DNA from: DATAOG01 sp963782885 | Lineage (GTDB): Bacteria; Pseudomonadota; Alphaproteobacteria; Geminicoccales; Geminicoccaceae | NCBI GenBank assembly: GCA_963782885.1 | Contig: CAWALL010000040.1 | Span: 62,001 to 126,000, forward strand | Direction: 5' to 3' | Length of the DNA stretch: 64,000 nt | Shown: positions 1-7,583 of the stretch, one piece after another | How the letters are laid out: every line of letters starts with the position of its first letter | How positions within the stretch are numbered: position 1 is the stretch's first letter | Notes under the pieces: generated by a model | What the model was told of the DNA's origin: nothing | What the model saw: the letters and a program-made list of their open reading frames with translations, nothing else | Database searches by the model: none | Made by a program: the position numbers and the translations under genes

Positions 1-292
1 GTTCGACCGCCCGGTGCTGCGCCTCCGGCGACAGCGAGATCACCAGGTCGAAGTAGTCGTCCTCGAGGTCGTCGAAGCTCCTCGGCCGATGGCGCGACTT
101 GTCGATGCCGATCTCGTCGAGCGCCGCGACCGCGAACGGATCGATCGGCTCCGGCCGGAGACCGACCGATTGCACGTAGACCTTATGGCCGTGGAGATAC
201 TTCATGATCGCCTCGGCGATCGGCGAGCGGATCGAATTGTGGTTGCAGGCGAACAGGACGCTGCCCGGCAGGTCCTCGGCGGGTTTAGCCAC
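1..292 (-). CDS. Low-molecular-weight protein phosphatase / ArsC-like (partial)
   Basis: The minus strand reads a GTG-started protein whose 3' end runs off the window. Residues 13-24 read VLFACNHNSIRS, a C-x5-R phosphate-binding loop of the low-molecular-weight tyrosine phosphatase/arsenate reductase fold, followed by SPIAEA. The GTG overlaps the end of the UPF0262 gene by 8 nt, which suggests translational coupling. It sits at the end of the murA-DUF2948-hisD-UPF0262 cluster, its usual alphaproteobacterial place. Substrate is unknown. Confidence 0.8.
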   Translation of the reverse strand, partial: MAKPAEDLPGSVLFACNHNSIRSPIAEAIMKYLHGHKVYVQSVGLRPEPIDPFAVAALDEIGIDKSRHRPRSFDDLEDDYFDLVISLSPEAQHRAVE

Positions 293-764
293 GGATGTGC
301 AGGACGCAGATCAAAGTGAACAGGCGGCGGGCGGTCTCGTCGTCGACCCGGATCTTGTCGGCGAGCGCGTCGCGAAGCTTCTCGGCCCCCTCGTTGTGCA
401 GGCCCCGGCGTCCCATGTCGACCGCCTCGATCCGGCTCGGCGAGGCATGCTTGATCGCCTGGAAATAGCTGTCGCAGATCAGGAAGTAATCCTTGATCAG
501 CCGCCGGAAAGGCCGCATCGAAACCGTGATCTCGGACTGCTTCTGGCCCTCGTCGTCGCTGAGCGCGAAGATCAGGTTGCTCTCGCGCAGCGACAGCTCG
601 ACCCGGTACGGCCCGGCGAAGCCGCCGACCAGCCGGAACGAGTTGCGCTCCAAAAGATCGAAGATCGCCACCTGGCGCTCGTGCTCGACCTCGCGGCTCC
701 AGCGGACGATGCTGGCGGCATCGAGCCGGATCTCGATGATCCGCGCGCGGCCATCCTCGCTCAT
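285..764 (-). CDS. UPF0262 family protein
   Basis: 159 aa, starting MSEDGRARIIEIRLD. The start was chosen because its ATG overlaps the hisD stop (ATGA), a coupling usual for this cluster; the frame stays open upstream only as a shadow of hisD. The body matches the UPF0262 family (NLIFALSDDE, RPFRRLIKDYFLICDSYF, HNEGAEKL). The function of this alphaproteobacterial family is not established; it is conserved next to hisD. Confidence 0.9.
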   Translation of the reverse strand: MSEDGRARIIEIRLDAASIVRWSREVEHERQVAIFDLLERNSFRLVGGFAGPYRVELSLRESNLIFALSDDEGQKQSEITVSMRPFRRLIKDYFLICDSYFQAIKHASPSRIEAVDMGRRGLHNEGAEKLRDALADKIRVDDETARRLFTLICVLHIRG

Positions 765-2065
765 GCCGGCTTCGGAGCGGCGAGACGCAGATCGATGGCG
801 CGGGCGTGACCCGCGAGGCCCTCGGCGCCGGCGAGCCTGGCCGCCGCCGGGCCGAGGGCCGCGAAGCTCGCGGCCGGGCAGCCGAGCAGCGTGGTCCGCT
901 TCAGGAAATCGAAGACCGCGAGCCCGGAGGCGAACCGGGCGGTCCGCCCGGTCGGCAGGATGTGGTTGGGCCCGCCGACGTAGTCGCCGATCACCTCGGG
1001 CGTGTAGGCGCCCATGAAGATCGCGCCGGCGTGCCGGATGCGCGGCGCCAGCGCCTCGGCGCGCGGCCCGAGCAGCTCGAGATGCTCGGGCGCCAGCCGG
1101 TCGACCAGCGCCGCCGCGTCGGCGAGGTCCCGCAGTCGCAGGATGGCGCCGAAGTCCCGCCAGCTGGCGGCCGCAATCGCCCGCCGCGGCAGATCCGCGA
1201 GCTGCAGGTCGACCTCGGCGGCAACCCGATCGGCGAGCCCCACGCCGTCCGTGATCAAGATCGCCTGGGCGAGCTCGTCGTGCTCCGCCTGGCTCAAAAG
1301 GTCGGCCGCAATCCAGGCGGGGTCCTGGTCGCCGTCGGCGACCACCAGGATCTCCGAGGGCCCGGCGATCATGTCGATCCCGACCCGGCCGAACACCTGG
1401 CGCTTGGCCTCGGCGACATAGGCGTTGCCCGGGCCGACGATCTTGTCGACCGGCCGGATCGCGTCGGTGCCGAATGCGAGCGCTGCGATCGCCTGGGCAC
1501 CGCCAACCCGGAAAATCTCGTCGACCCCGGCGATCGTCGCGGCGACCAGGACCAGCGGGTTGAGCACGCCATCCGGCGCCGGCACCGCCATGACCACCCG
1601 CCCGACGCCCGCGATCCGCGCCGGGATCGCGTTCATCAGGACGGAGCTCGGATAGGCCGCGGTGCCGCCCGGCACGTAGATGCCGGCCGCCTCGACCGGC
1701 CGCCAGCGGAGCCCGAGCCGCACGCCCAGGGCGTCGACGTAGTCCTGGTCCACCGGCAGCTGACGGCGGTGGAACGCGCCGATCCGGGCCGCTGCCAGCT
1801 CCAGCGCCTGGCGCAGCTCGTCCGGACACTGCTCGAGCGCCCGGGCGATCTCGGCGGCGCCGATCCGCAGGTTCCCGGCGCTCGGGCGATGACGATCGAA
1901 CCGCTGCGTATAGTCGAGCAGCGCACGATCGCCCTCGGCCGCGACCCGCTCCAGGATCGCCGCCACCTGCGCGCGGACGTCGGTCTGCTGCTCTCCGCGC
2001 TGGCGGGCCAGGCGGGCGAGCGCCGCCTCGAAGCCGGGCGCGCGCTCGTCCAGGCGCCGCGCCAT
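761..2065 (-). CDS. hisD: Histidinol dehydrogenase
   Basis: 434 aa, the family length. It carries out the last two steps of histidine synthesis, L-histidinol to L-histidine with NAD+, using zinc, in the cytosol. Recognisable segments are VGPGNAYVAEAKRQVFG, SQAEHDELAQAILIT (metal-site Gln and His), RLAPEHLEL (catalytic Glu-His) and VGGPNHILPT. Start MARRLDERAP lies 2 nt after the DUF2948 stop. The stop overlaps the UPF0262 start, so the genes form one minus-strand operon. Confidence 0.97.
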   Translation of the reverse strand: MARRLDERAPGFEAALARLARQRGEQQTDVRAQVAAILERVAAEGDRALLDYTQRFDRHRPSAGNLRIGAAEIARALEQCPDELRQALELAAARIGAFHRRQLPVDQDYVDALGVRLGLRWRPVEAAGIYVPGGTAAYPSSVLMNAIPARIAGVGRVVMAVPAPDGVLNPLVLVAATIAGVDEIFRVGGAQAIAALAFGTDAIRPVDKIVGPGNAYVAEAKRQVFGRVGIDMIAGPSEILVVADGDQDPAWIAADLLSQAEHDELAQAILITDGVGLADRVAAEVDLQLADLPRRAIAAASWRDFGAILRLRDLADAAALVDRLAPEHLELLGPRAEALAPRIRHAGAIFMGAYTPEVIGDYVGGPNHILPTGRTARFASGLAVFDFLKRTTLLGCPAASFAALGPAAARLAGAEGLAGHARAIDLRLAAPKPA

Positions 2066-2067
2066 GA

Positions 2068-2532
2068 CTAGCCGCCCTCGGCCCGGGCTTCGGCGACCTC
2101 GTGGGCGGGCGCCACCGGCGCCGGCCAGGGATCGCCGAAATCCTCGAGCGTCGCGGCGATGCCCTGGACCCGGAGCCGGATCGCCGCATCGCCCGCGAAC
2201 AAAAGCGTGACCTCGATCCGGCCGTCCGTCGCCGGCGCCGCCACCAGCGTCAGGAGCTCGAGCCGGACGGCGCCGAAGCGACTGTCGAGGCCCGAGTGCT
2301 GGACCGCCTCGACCTCGCTGAAGACCAGCGCCGACTGGCATTGGGTCATGCCTTCGCAGCTCGCGGGATCGGCCAGGCACTCGCGCCGGAAGCGGGTGAA
2401 CGCCGCGACGAACCGGTGTTGGTCGGCGAGATAGGCCATCTCCGAGAGCGGGATCAGCGCATCCTGGAGGCAGGCCGCGATGATGCTCAGATCATCGCGG
2501 TCCACCGCTCTCAGACGCAGCCGCTCGGCCAT
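2068..2532 (-). CDS. DUF2948 family protein
   Basis: 154 aa, starting MAERLRLRAVDRDDLSIIAACLQDA, a DUF2948 hallmark. It lies between murA (17 nt upstream) and hisD (2 nt downstream), the conserved alphaproteobacterial arrangement. The frame stays open upstream through murA, but that part is a shadow. No catalytic motif is visible and the function is unknown. Confidence 0.88.
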   Translation of the reverse strand: MAERLRLRAVDRDDLSIIAACLQDALIPLSEMAYLADQHRFVAAFTRFRRECLADPASCEGMTQCQSALVFSEVEAVQHSGLDSRFGAVRLELLTLVAAPATDGRIEVTLLFAGDAAIRLRVQGIAATLEDFGDPWPAPVAPAHEVAEARAEGG

Positions 2533-2549
2533 GATCCGTCCCAATGCCC

Positions 2550-3809
2550 TCAGTGCAGCCGCTGGATGTCGGCGCCGCAGGCAACCAGCTTCTCGGTCAA
2601 CCGCTCGTAGCCCCGATCCAGGTGATAGACGCGGTTGACCACGGTCTCGCCGTCGGCGGCGAGCCCCGCCAGGATCAGCGAGACCGACGCGCGCAGGTCG
2701 GTGGCCATCACCGGCGCCCCGGTCAGCCGTCCGACCCCGCGGATCAGCGCCGAGCCGCCGTGCACGGTGATCCTCGCCCCCATCCGCATCAGCTCCGGGA
2801 CATGCATGAAGCGGTTCTCGAAGATCGTCTCGGTGATCATCGAAGCACCGTCGGCTATGCACATCAAGGCCATGAACTGAGCCTGCAGGTCGGTCGGGAA
2901 GCCGGGATAGGGCTGGGTCATGACGTCGACCCCGGTGAGCTGCCCGGCCCGGCCAGAGACCCTGATCCCGAGCTCGGTCGGCTCGACCGCGATGCCCGCC
3001 TCTTCGAGCTTCTCGGCAACCGTCTGAATCAGCTGCACGCGGCCGCCCTTGAGCTCGAGCGTGCCGCCGGTGATCGCCGCCGCGATCGCGTAGGTGCCGA
3101 GCTCGATCCGGTCCGGCAGCACCACATGCTCGGCGCCGTGCAGGCCGGGCACGCCCTCGATCGTCAGCGTGCCGCGGCCGATGCCCTCGATCCTGGCGCC
3201 CATCGCGACCAGGCAGCGCGCCAGGTCGACCACCTCGGGCTCGCGCGCGGCGTTGGCGATCACGGTCTCGCCCTCGGCCAGGCAGGCCGCCATCAGCAGG
3301 TTCTCGGTGGCACCGACCGAGGGCAGCTCGAGGCGGATGCTGGTCCCCTTCAGTCCGCGCGGCGCGCAGGCGTGGATGTAGCCTTCGCTGAGCTCGATCT
3401 CGGCGCCGAGCTCCTCCAGGCCCTTGAGGTGCAGGTCGACCGGCCGCGGCCCGATCGCGCAGCCGCCGGGCAGCGACACCTTGGCCTCGCCGGCGCGCGC
3501 CAGCAACGGCCCGAGCACCAGGACCGAGGCGCGCATCTTGCGCACCAGATCGTAGGCCGCGAGCGTGCTGGTGAGCTGCCGCGTCCGGAGCTCGAAGCGG
3601 CCGGTCCGGTCGGCATCGACCGTCATGCCCAGGGTCTCGAGCAGGCGGCACATCGAATCGATGTCGGCGAGCGCCGGCACGTTCTTGAGGATCAGCGGCT
3701 CCTCGGTCAGGAGGCCGGCGGCGAGGATCGGCAAAGCGGCATTCTTGGCGCCGCTGATCGGGATCTGACCGGTGAGCGCGCGGCCGCCGCGAATCAGGAT
3801 TCGGTCCAT
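2550..3809 (-). CDS. murA: UDP-N-acetylglucosamine 1-carboxyvinyltransferase
   Basis: 419 aa, full family length. MurA transfers enolpyruvate from PEP to UDP-GlcNAc, the first committed step of peptidoglycan synthesis, in the cytosol. The N-terminus has ISGAKNAALPILAAGLL (substrate Lys-Asn pair). The mobile loop PGGCAIGPRPVDLH carries the fosfomycin-target Cys. The last third has YPGFPTDLQAQFMALM and the C-terminus YHLDRGYERLTEKL. It heads the cluster that continues into DUF2948 and hisD. Confidence 0.98.
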   Translation of the reverse strand: MDRILIRGGRALTGQIPISGAKNAALPILAAGLLTEEPLILKNVPALADIDSMCRLLETLGMTVDADRTGRFELRTRQLTSTLAAYDLVRKMRASVLVLGPLLARAGEAKVSLPGGCAIGPRPVDLHLKGLEELGAEIELSEGYIHACAPRGLKGTSIRLELPSVGATENLLMAACLAEGETVIANAAREPEVVDLARCLVAMGARIEGIGRGTLTIEGVPGLHGAEHVVLPDRIELGTYAIAAAITGGTLELKGGRVQLIQTVAEKLEEAGIAVEPTELGIRVSGRAGQLTGVDVMTQPYPGFPTDLQAQFMALMCIADGASMITETIFENRFMHVPELMRMGARITVHGGSALIRGVGRLTGAPVMATDLRASVSLILAGLAADGETVVNRVYHLDRGYERLTEKLVACGADIQRLH

Positions 3810-3904
3810 CGGGCTAGAGGCTCCAGTTGCCAGAAGCTGCGGCGCCGCCCGGCCCCGTTGTAGGGCTTCAGGCGCACCGCCTCAAGTCGAGCCTCACCAC
3901 TGGT

Positions 3905-4078
3905 TTATTCGGGCTTAACGGGGCGCGTCGGGCGATGCGCCTGCCGGCCGCGCTGCTGCTGCTTGCGCTTGTGCAAATTCTGCCGCAACGCCAGGCCCTC
4001 GCGCGCCCGGCGCGCCGCTTTCTCCACCGCCGTGCGCGCCGTGTGCCTGGGCTGCTTGGGGTCTTCCGGCTCACTCAT
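3905..4078 (-). CDS. Small basic conserved protein
   Basis: 57 aa, starting MSEPEDPKQPRHTARTAVEK and ending in a Lys/Arg/Gln-rich tail. An in-frame ATG at 4105 would add 9 residues, but MSEPEDPK resembles the usual start of such small proteins. It lies upstream of murA on the same strand, where short lysine- and arginine-rich proteins are common in alphaproteobacteria. Function unknown; the composition would suit nucleic-acid binding. Confidence 0.6.
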   Translation of the reverse strand: MSEPEDPKQPRHTARTAVEKAARRAREGLALRQNLHKRKQQQRGRQAHRPTRPVKPE

Positions 4079-4143
4079 TATCTTTGCCAAGATCCTTGCA
4101 TCCAACCCGGAGCTTATGGCATTGACCGCACGTCCGAATCGGC

Positions 4144-4218
4144 GCCGCCGTAGCTCAGCGGTAGAGCACTCCCTTGGTAAGGGAGGGGTCGGGTGTTCAA
4201 TTCACCCCGGCGGCACCA
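4144..4218 (+). tRNA. tRNA-Thr (GGT anticodon)
   Basis: Complete cloverleaf of 75 nt including an encoded CCA. The acceptor stem GCCGCCG pairs with CGGCGGC (4208-4214). The anticodon stem CTCCC/GGGAG holds the loop TTGGTAA, giving anticodon GGT. The T stem GGGTG/CACCC holds a TTCAATT loop. Its 3' half is repeated at 60415-60464, marking it as the integration target of the island that begins here. Confidence 0.97.
4169..4218 (+). repeat. Left attachment core (tRNA-Thr 3' half)
   Basis: 50 bp from the anticodon stem to the CCA of tRNA-Thr, repeated at 60415-60464 with one mismatch (G at 4185, A at 60431). Tyrosine integrases of islands often use the 3' half of a tRNA as the core site, leaving the target tRNA whole, as seen here. 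Confidence 0.88.
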
Positions 4219-4241
4219 ATACTTAGCAAGCCCCGACCAAA

Positions 4242-4268
4242 CCAGCTGTAAGCACCCCATAAGCACCG
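4242..4268 (+). repeat. Left arm-type repeat, candidate integrase site
   Basis: 27 bp shared in the same orientation with 60276-60302, with one mismatch. Each copy contains two spaced TAAGCACC motifs. Both copies lie just inside their attachment core, as arm-type integrase sites do. Nothing else was recognised in 4219-4521. Confidence 0.55.
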
Positions 4269-4521
4269 TTACCGTCAAGGGCGCCGAGTGGTATCTCGCG
4301 CGCCCTGCCGATGCAACCACGATCGCCCGCGAGACTTTCGCCAGCATCGTCCGCTGGTGAGGCTCTGGCGGGCCTGGATCCACCGATGGTTGAGCCATCG
4401 GCAGCAGCATGCTCGCCGAATGGGTCCGCGCCTAGCAGGCCGCCAGCGACGACGTGGGCGTCACCAGGGGTGGAATCCCCGATGTCTTCCGATCGCCTCG
4501 GCTCGCAACTACATTCGGCCC

Positions 4522-4722
4522 ATGGACCGGGAATACTGGACAAAGGCCCTCAACGAAGCCGAGCGAGAGCTCGAGGCCGCGACGACCCGTAGTGGCCTGA
4601 ACGCGGCGGCCAGGAAGGTGATGCGGGCCAAGCAGGAGCTGAAGTGGCTGGGGAAGGCGGCCGGGACCTCGAAGCGCCGGCAGTCTAGCCGTGCCAGCGG
4701 GTCGGCGGTCGCTTGCTCATGA
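4522..4722 (+). CDS. Small hypothetical protein
   Basis: 66 aa, starting MDREYWTKALNEAERELEAA, with a charged helical N-terminal half (probable short coiled coil) and a basic, serine-rich tail. The open frame extends upstream, but the sequence before this ATG looks non-coding. The last 38 nt overlap a minus-strand gene remnant. The N-terminal half resembles short conserved alphaproteobacterial hypothetical proteins. No function can be given. Confidence 0.5.
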   Translation: MDREYWTKALNEAERELEAATTRSGLNAAARKVMRAKQELKWLGKAAGTSKRRQSSRASGSAVACS

Positions 4723-4759
4723 CCTGGACTCCGGTTTCGAGATCGACGAAGCCGAAGCC
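4685..4759 (-). pseudogene. C-terminal remnant of a short gene
   Basis: The minus strand reads a tail ending VMSKRPPTRWHG and stop, nearly the same as the end of the 5272-5493 protein (VMKKRPPSRWHG). The DNA is also alike over about 40 bp (TCTAGCCGTGCCA followed by CGGCGGTCGCTT). No start or body belonging to this tail is seen, so it looks like a leftover of a duplicated gene. Confidence 0.35.
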
Positions 4760-4775
4760 CGGATCGGCCGCGGCT

Positions 4776-5180
4776 CTAGAAGCTGCCCTCATAGAGGGGC
4801 ACGCGATAGTAATCGTGTATGTGGGTCTCCCAATCGCGGCTGCCCCAGTCCGGGGCCTCGTCCCGGGCGAAACTGGGAGCGCCCTTTAGCGTTTTCTCGT
4901 CGAGATCGACCACGTAGCCGCTCAGATCGGTGTCGTAGGTCAACACCTGCCAGGGTATGGGATGGTACCTCTGCGCGATCCCGAGAAACCCGCCGAAGGA
5001 CATGACGGCATAGGCGACCCGGCCCGAGCGCTTGTCGACCATGAAGTTGTAGACCTCGCCGATCCGCTCCCCGGATGGGTTGTATACGGCGGTGCCCTCC
5101 ACCTTATCGGAAGCGATCAGGCGGTTCGTCTCCCCGGTGGCGACCGAGCTGCTGCGCGCGCCTGTCGTAGCGTTCTGCAT
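4776..5180 (-). CDS. PRC-barrel domain protein
   Basis: 134 aa, starting MQNATTGARSSSVATGETNR. Residues about 20-105 form a PRC-barrel: LIASDKVEGTAVYNPSGERI, then GEVYNFMVDKRSGRVAYAVM and GIAQRYHPIPWQVL. PRC-barrel proteins of this size are usually cytosolic and stress-linked in alphaproteobacteria, without a known enzymatic role. The frame continues upstream to 5249, but the internal ATG gives the family's usual start. It faces the plus-strand gene at 4522. Confidence 0.85.
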   Translation of the reverse strand: MQNATTGARSSSVATGETNRLIASDKVEGTAVYNPSGERIGEVYNFMVDKRSGRVAYAVMSFGGFLGIAQRYHPIPWQVLTYDTDLSGYVVDLDEKTLKGAPSFARDEAPDWGSRDWETHIHDYYRVPLYEGSF

Positions 5181-5271
5181 CGTGACCTCCACATATGAGG
5201 AGCAAAGGCGGGAAGCGAACGGTAGAGCCGGGACCTGGTTCCGTCGCACCAGATCCAGGCGCGGAAACGAT

Positions 5272-5493
5272 CTAGCCGTGCCACCGGGACGGCGGTCGCT
5301 TCTTCATGACCCGATCGGCTTCGTCGATCTCGAAGCCCGAGAGCTCGAGGTGCTCGACGACCCGCTTGGCCAGCATTTCGCGGGCGTCGTCGGCGGTGTG
5401 CTCCTTGAGAATGCGGCGCAGCAGGTCACGGCTGCGGCTGACCGCGAAGCCGATCGAGAACGCGAGCTGGCCGCGGAGGGAGTTGTGGTCCAT
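5272..5493 (-). CDS. Small conserved hypothetical protein
   Basis: 73 aa, MDHNSLRGQLAFSIGFAVSR to KKRPPSRWHG. The middle (LLRRILKEHTADDAREMLAK, RVVEHLELSGFEIDEADRVM) is helical and charged. A second copy of its C-terminal coding end lies at 4685-4759. It is on the same strand as the PRC-barrel gene. No domain is recognised and the function is unknown. Confidence 0.55.
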   Translation of the reverse strand: MDHNSLRGQLAFSIGFAVSRSRDLLRRILKEHTADDAREMLAKRVVEHLELSGFEIDEADRVMKKRPPSRWHG

Positions 5494-5569
5494 CGGTCGG
5501 TTCTGGTTTTGTTCTGGTTCGGCATCAGATCCCCGGCGCGGCGGACTGTCAAGGGCCGCCGTGGCGGCG

Positions 5570-5812
5570 TTAGCAGGGCGGAACGTCCATCTCCTCGTGA
5601 TCGTCAGGCTCAGCGTCGCCGCCGTCCTCGAGGTCCTCGGACCCGGCGTCGAAGGTCAGGATTCTGTCGAGCAGCCGGTCGTCGACCCCGAGCGTGATGA
5701 GCGTCTGGCCGACAGCATCTCGGGAGCGCGCCAGCCGTCGATTTTCGTCTCGCGTTGAGATTGCTCGATGTGCCGCCGGGGGCGAGGTGCGGAGTGCGAT
5801 AACAATCGCCAT
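5570..5812 (-). CDS. Small acidic hypothetical protein
   Basis: 80 aa. The N-terminal half is basic and polar; the C-terminal third is strongly acidic (EDLEDGGDAEPDDHEEMD). It sits among short minus-strand genes. No domain is recognised. It could be a chance frame, but the acidic tail and the position between two better-supported small genes argue mildly for a gene. Confidence 0.35.
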   Translation of the reverse strand: MAIVIALRTSPPAAHRAISTRDENRRLARSRDAVGQTLITLGVDDRLLDRILTFDAGSEDLEDGGDAEPDDHEEMDVPPC

Positions 5813-5834
5813 AGAAGAAGCCGGATCACCGCAT

Positions 5835-5966
5835 TCAGAAGATCACCGGTATCAGGATGGTCTGCATCTTCAGCTCACCGACAAACGGCTCGACGACCGC
5901 CGCGATCAGGAAGATGACAGCCAGCACCACGCCGACACCGGCCGCGAATTTCAGGTGCTTGCGCAT
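5835..5966 (-). CDS. Very short single-pass membrane protein
   Basis: 43 aa, starting MRKHLKFAAGVGVVLAVIFL. A basic N-terminus is followed by a hydrophobic helix at about residues 7-26. The start is supported by a strong Shine-Dalgarno (AAAGGAGAG) upstream of the ATG. The longer frame to 6026 adds an implausible polar leader. Likely a small inner-membrane protein of unknown role. Confidence 0.5.
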   Translation of the reverse strand: MRKHLKFAAGVGVVLAVIFLIAAVVEPFVGELKMQTILIPVIF

Positions 5967-6192
5967 TGCACTCTCCTTTGCATGAGGCGGACGCAAGCCC
6001 GCAGACTGGCCCCCTGAGGTTTGCAACTGGTTTCAGAGGCTCGCGACGATAGTTCGGTGCGCCAACTAAGAGGGCCGGCCCCGCGGTTGATGGACCGGCC
6101 ACCCCTTGCCCGATTAAGAACCCTTACCCGCGCGCGTTTTCCCGTCTAGGAGCGCAACGGAATGAGGTAGCTACAGTGCCGGAGGCCGGACG

Positions 6193-7203
6193 ATGAACCT
6201 GAACGACCTGCTGAACCTGAACGACCTGCTCACCGGCAGGGGCATCGATCCCCGGCAGGTGCTGGTCATGAAGCACAGACCAAAAGAGCCCGGGCTCAAC
6301 AAGGTCCTGCCTTGGTTGGCCGCCGAAAAGCCCGACGTGTTCAACGCCTATCAGCAGACGCAAGGCCCGAAGGTTGAGAAGGCCATGCGAGGGCGGGACG
6401 CCCGCTATGTCGCGTCTTTTATCCGATACCAGCCCGGCAAGGCGCTGTTCATCGGCCTTTACCGGAATGAAGGGTTCAGACCACTCACCTACGAGGAATA
6501 CTGGAGCGTGCCGGCTAACATCGAGATGAAGGCTTTCGGCATGATGGGCTTCCCTAGAGAGAGCAGCAGATCCTCTATCCTCTGGTTTGACCTCGCACTG
6601 ACGGATTTCTACGCCCCCTGGAAGGGCAAGCTCGTGGTCAGCTGGCCACGCCCCGAGCGGTCATGGTGGCGCCGGGCGCACCGGAACGTGATCCCCGTAG
6701 TGGCAGTGCTCGAAGACAGTGCGCTCGATGCCGCCATGCCCGAATGGGAGAGGATCGACCTCAGCTGGGACGAACTCGCCGTTCTCCCCGAGCGCTGGAA
6801 GGCGGCCTTGAAGCAGTGGCGGGCGGTGTACTTCATTTTCGATGAGGCCGACGGCAAGGGCTATGTCGGCTCGGCCTACGGCCGCGATAATGTGCTTGGA
6901 CGCTGGCGAGACTATGCTGCGCGCGGCCACGGCGGCAACAAGCTGTTGGGTGAGCGCGATCCGAAGAGTTTCCGCTTCACCATCTTGCAGCGCGTATCCC
7001 CCGACATGGAGCGCGATGACGTCATCCGGCTCGAGGAGACCTGGAAGGACCGGCTGCATACCCGTTGGCCGCACGGGCTGAATGATTTGCCCCACACGAT
7101 GGCGAGATCAGCCGCGCGCCACCCACCACGGCTCAGCGCGGAGAAGGATACGACAAATCCAACGGGTACTCGCCGCGCCACATCACCTCAGCCAGCATCT
7201 TGA
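6193..7203 (+). CDS. GIY-YIG nuclease-family protein
   Basis: 336 aa. Residues about 215-300 carry the GIY-YIG core: VYFIFDEADGKGYVGSAYG, then an Arg-bearing helix (NVLGRWRDYA) and a late Glu (RLEETWKDRLHTRWPHGLN). The long N-terminal region (1-210) is not recognised and may recognise DNA or a partner. The gene begins with a duplicated LNDLLN coding unit after a GGAGG ribosome site. Being in a defence-rich island it could be a restriction-like nuclease, but the target is unknown. The tail after residue 300 is low-complexity. Confidence 0.75.
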   Translation: MNLNDLLNLNDLLTGRGIDPRQVLVMKHRPKEPGLNKVLPWLAAEKPDVFNAYQQTQGPKVEKAMRGRDARYVASFIRYQPGKALFIGLYRNEGFRPLTYEEYWSVPANIEMKAFGMMGFPRESSRSSILWFDLALTDFYAPWKGKLVVSWPRPERSWWRRAHRNVIPVVAVLEDSALDAAMPEWERIDLSWDELAVLPERWKAALKQWRAVYFIFDEADGKGYVGSAYGRDNVLGRWRDYAARGHGGNKLLGERDPKSFRFTILQRVSPDMERDDVIRLEETWKDRLHTRWPHGLNDLPHTMARSAARHPPRLSAEKDTTNPTGTRRATSPQPAS

Positions 7204-7401
7204 TCCAGGGGCCGGCGCCATAGCGGTCCGCGTGTTACCTCCCGATCACCCGAGCATCCCGTCTATGACTTCTCCGGTGGCTCCCGCTCGGCGCAGAGCA
7301 TCTGGTAGCGGAACGACGGTCATCGCGGCTGAGGAGGTCCGCGGCTTAACCTCGGGCGGGGTCGTTAACGGATCGTGAAGGCCCGGCCATGCCGGACCGG
7401 G

Positions 7402-7528
7402 CTATTGCGTCGTGTGCGCGGCGAGCGTCTTGTTCAGCAGCCCGGCCATCCGAATGCCGGCCCGTGCCAGGCGATCGCTCACGATCGGCGCGTTGGCTTC
7501 GGTGTACGCCTGGTCGACTAGGACACGC
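7402..7528 (-). pseudogene. S1/P1-type nuclease, C-terminal piece
   Basis: The minus strand reads LVDQAYTEANAPIVSDRLA and RAGIRMAGLLN, typical of the C-terminal helix of S1/P1 zinc nucleases. It is cut off at the left end of an IS66. Removing the IS and one 8-bp target copy joins it in frame to the piece at 10160-10472 (ERSV then LVDQAY). Nothing is seen in the 200 bp between this and the GIY-YIG gene except a short GC hairpin near 7381-7402. Confidence 0.6.
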
Positions 7529-7583
7529 GTAAGCGTCCGGCGATTGGCGCGGCAGGAATGGGTTGACGGGGACGGAGCGCAGG

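Noticed and set aside
285..2189. A 634-codon minus-strand gene covering UPF0262 and most of hisD
   Set aside because: Only the last 159 codons match a family; the upstream part is an Arg/Gly/Pro-rich shadow of hisD.
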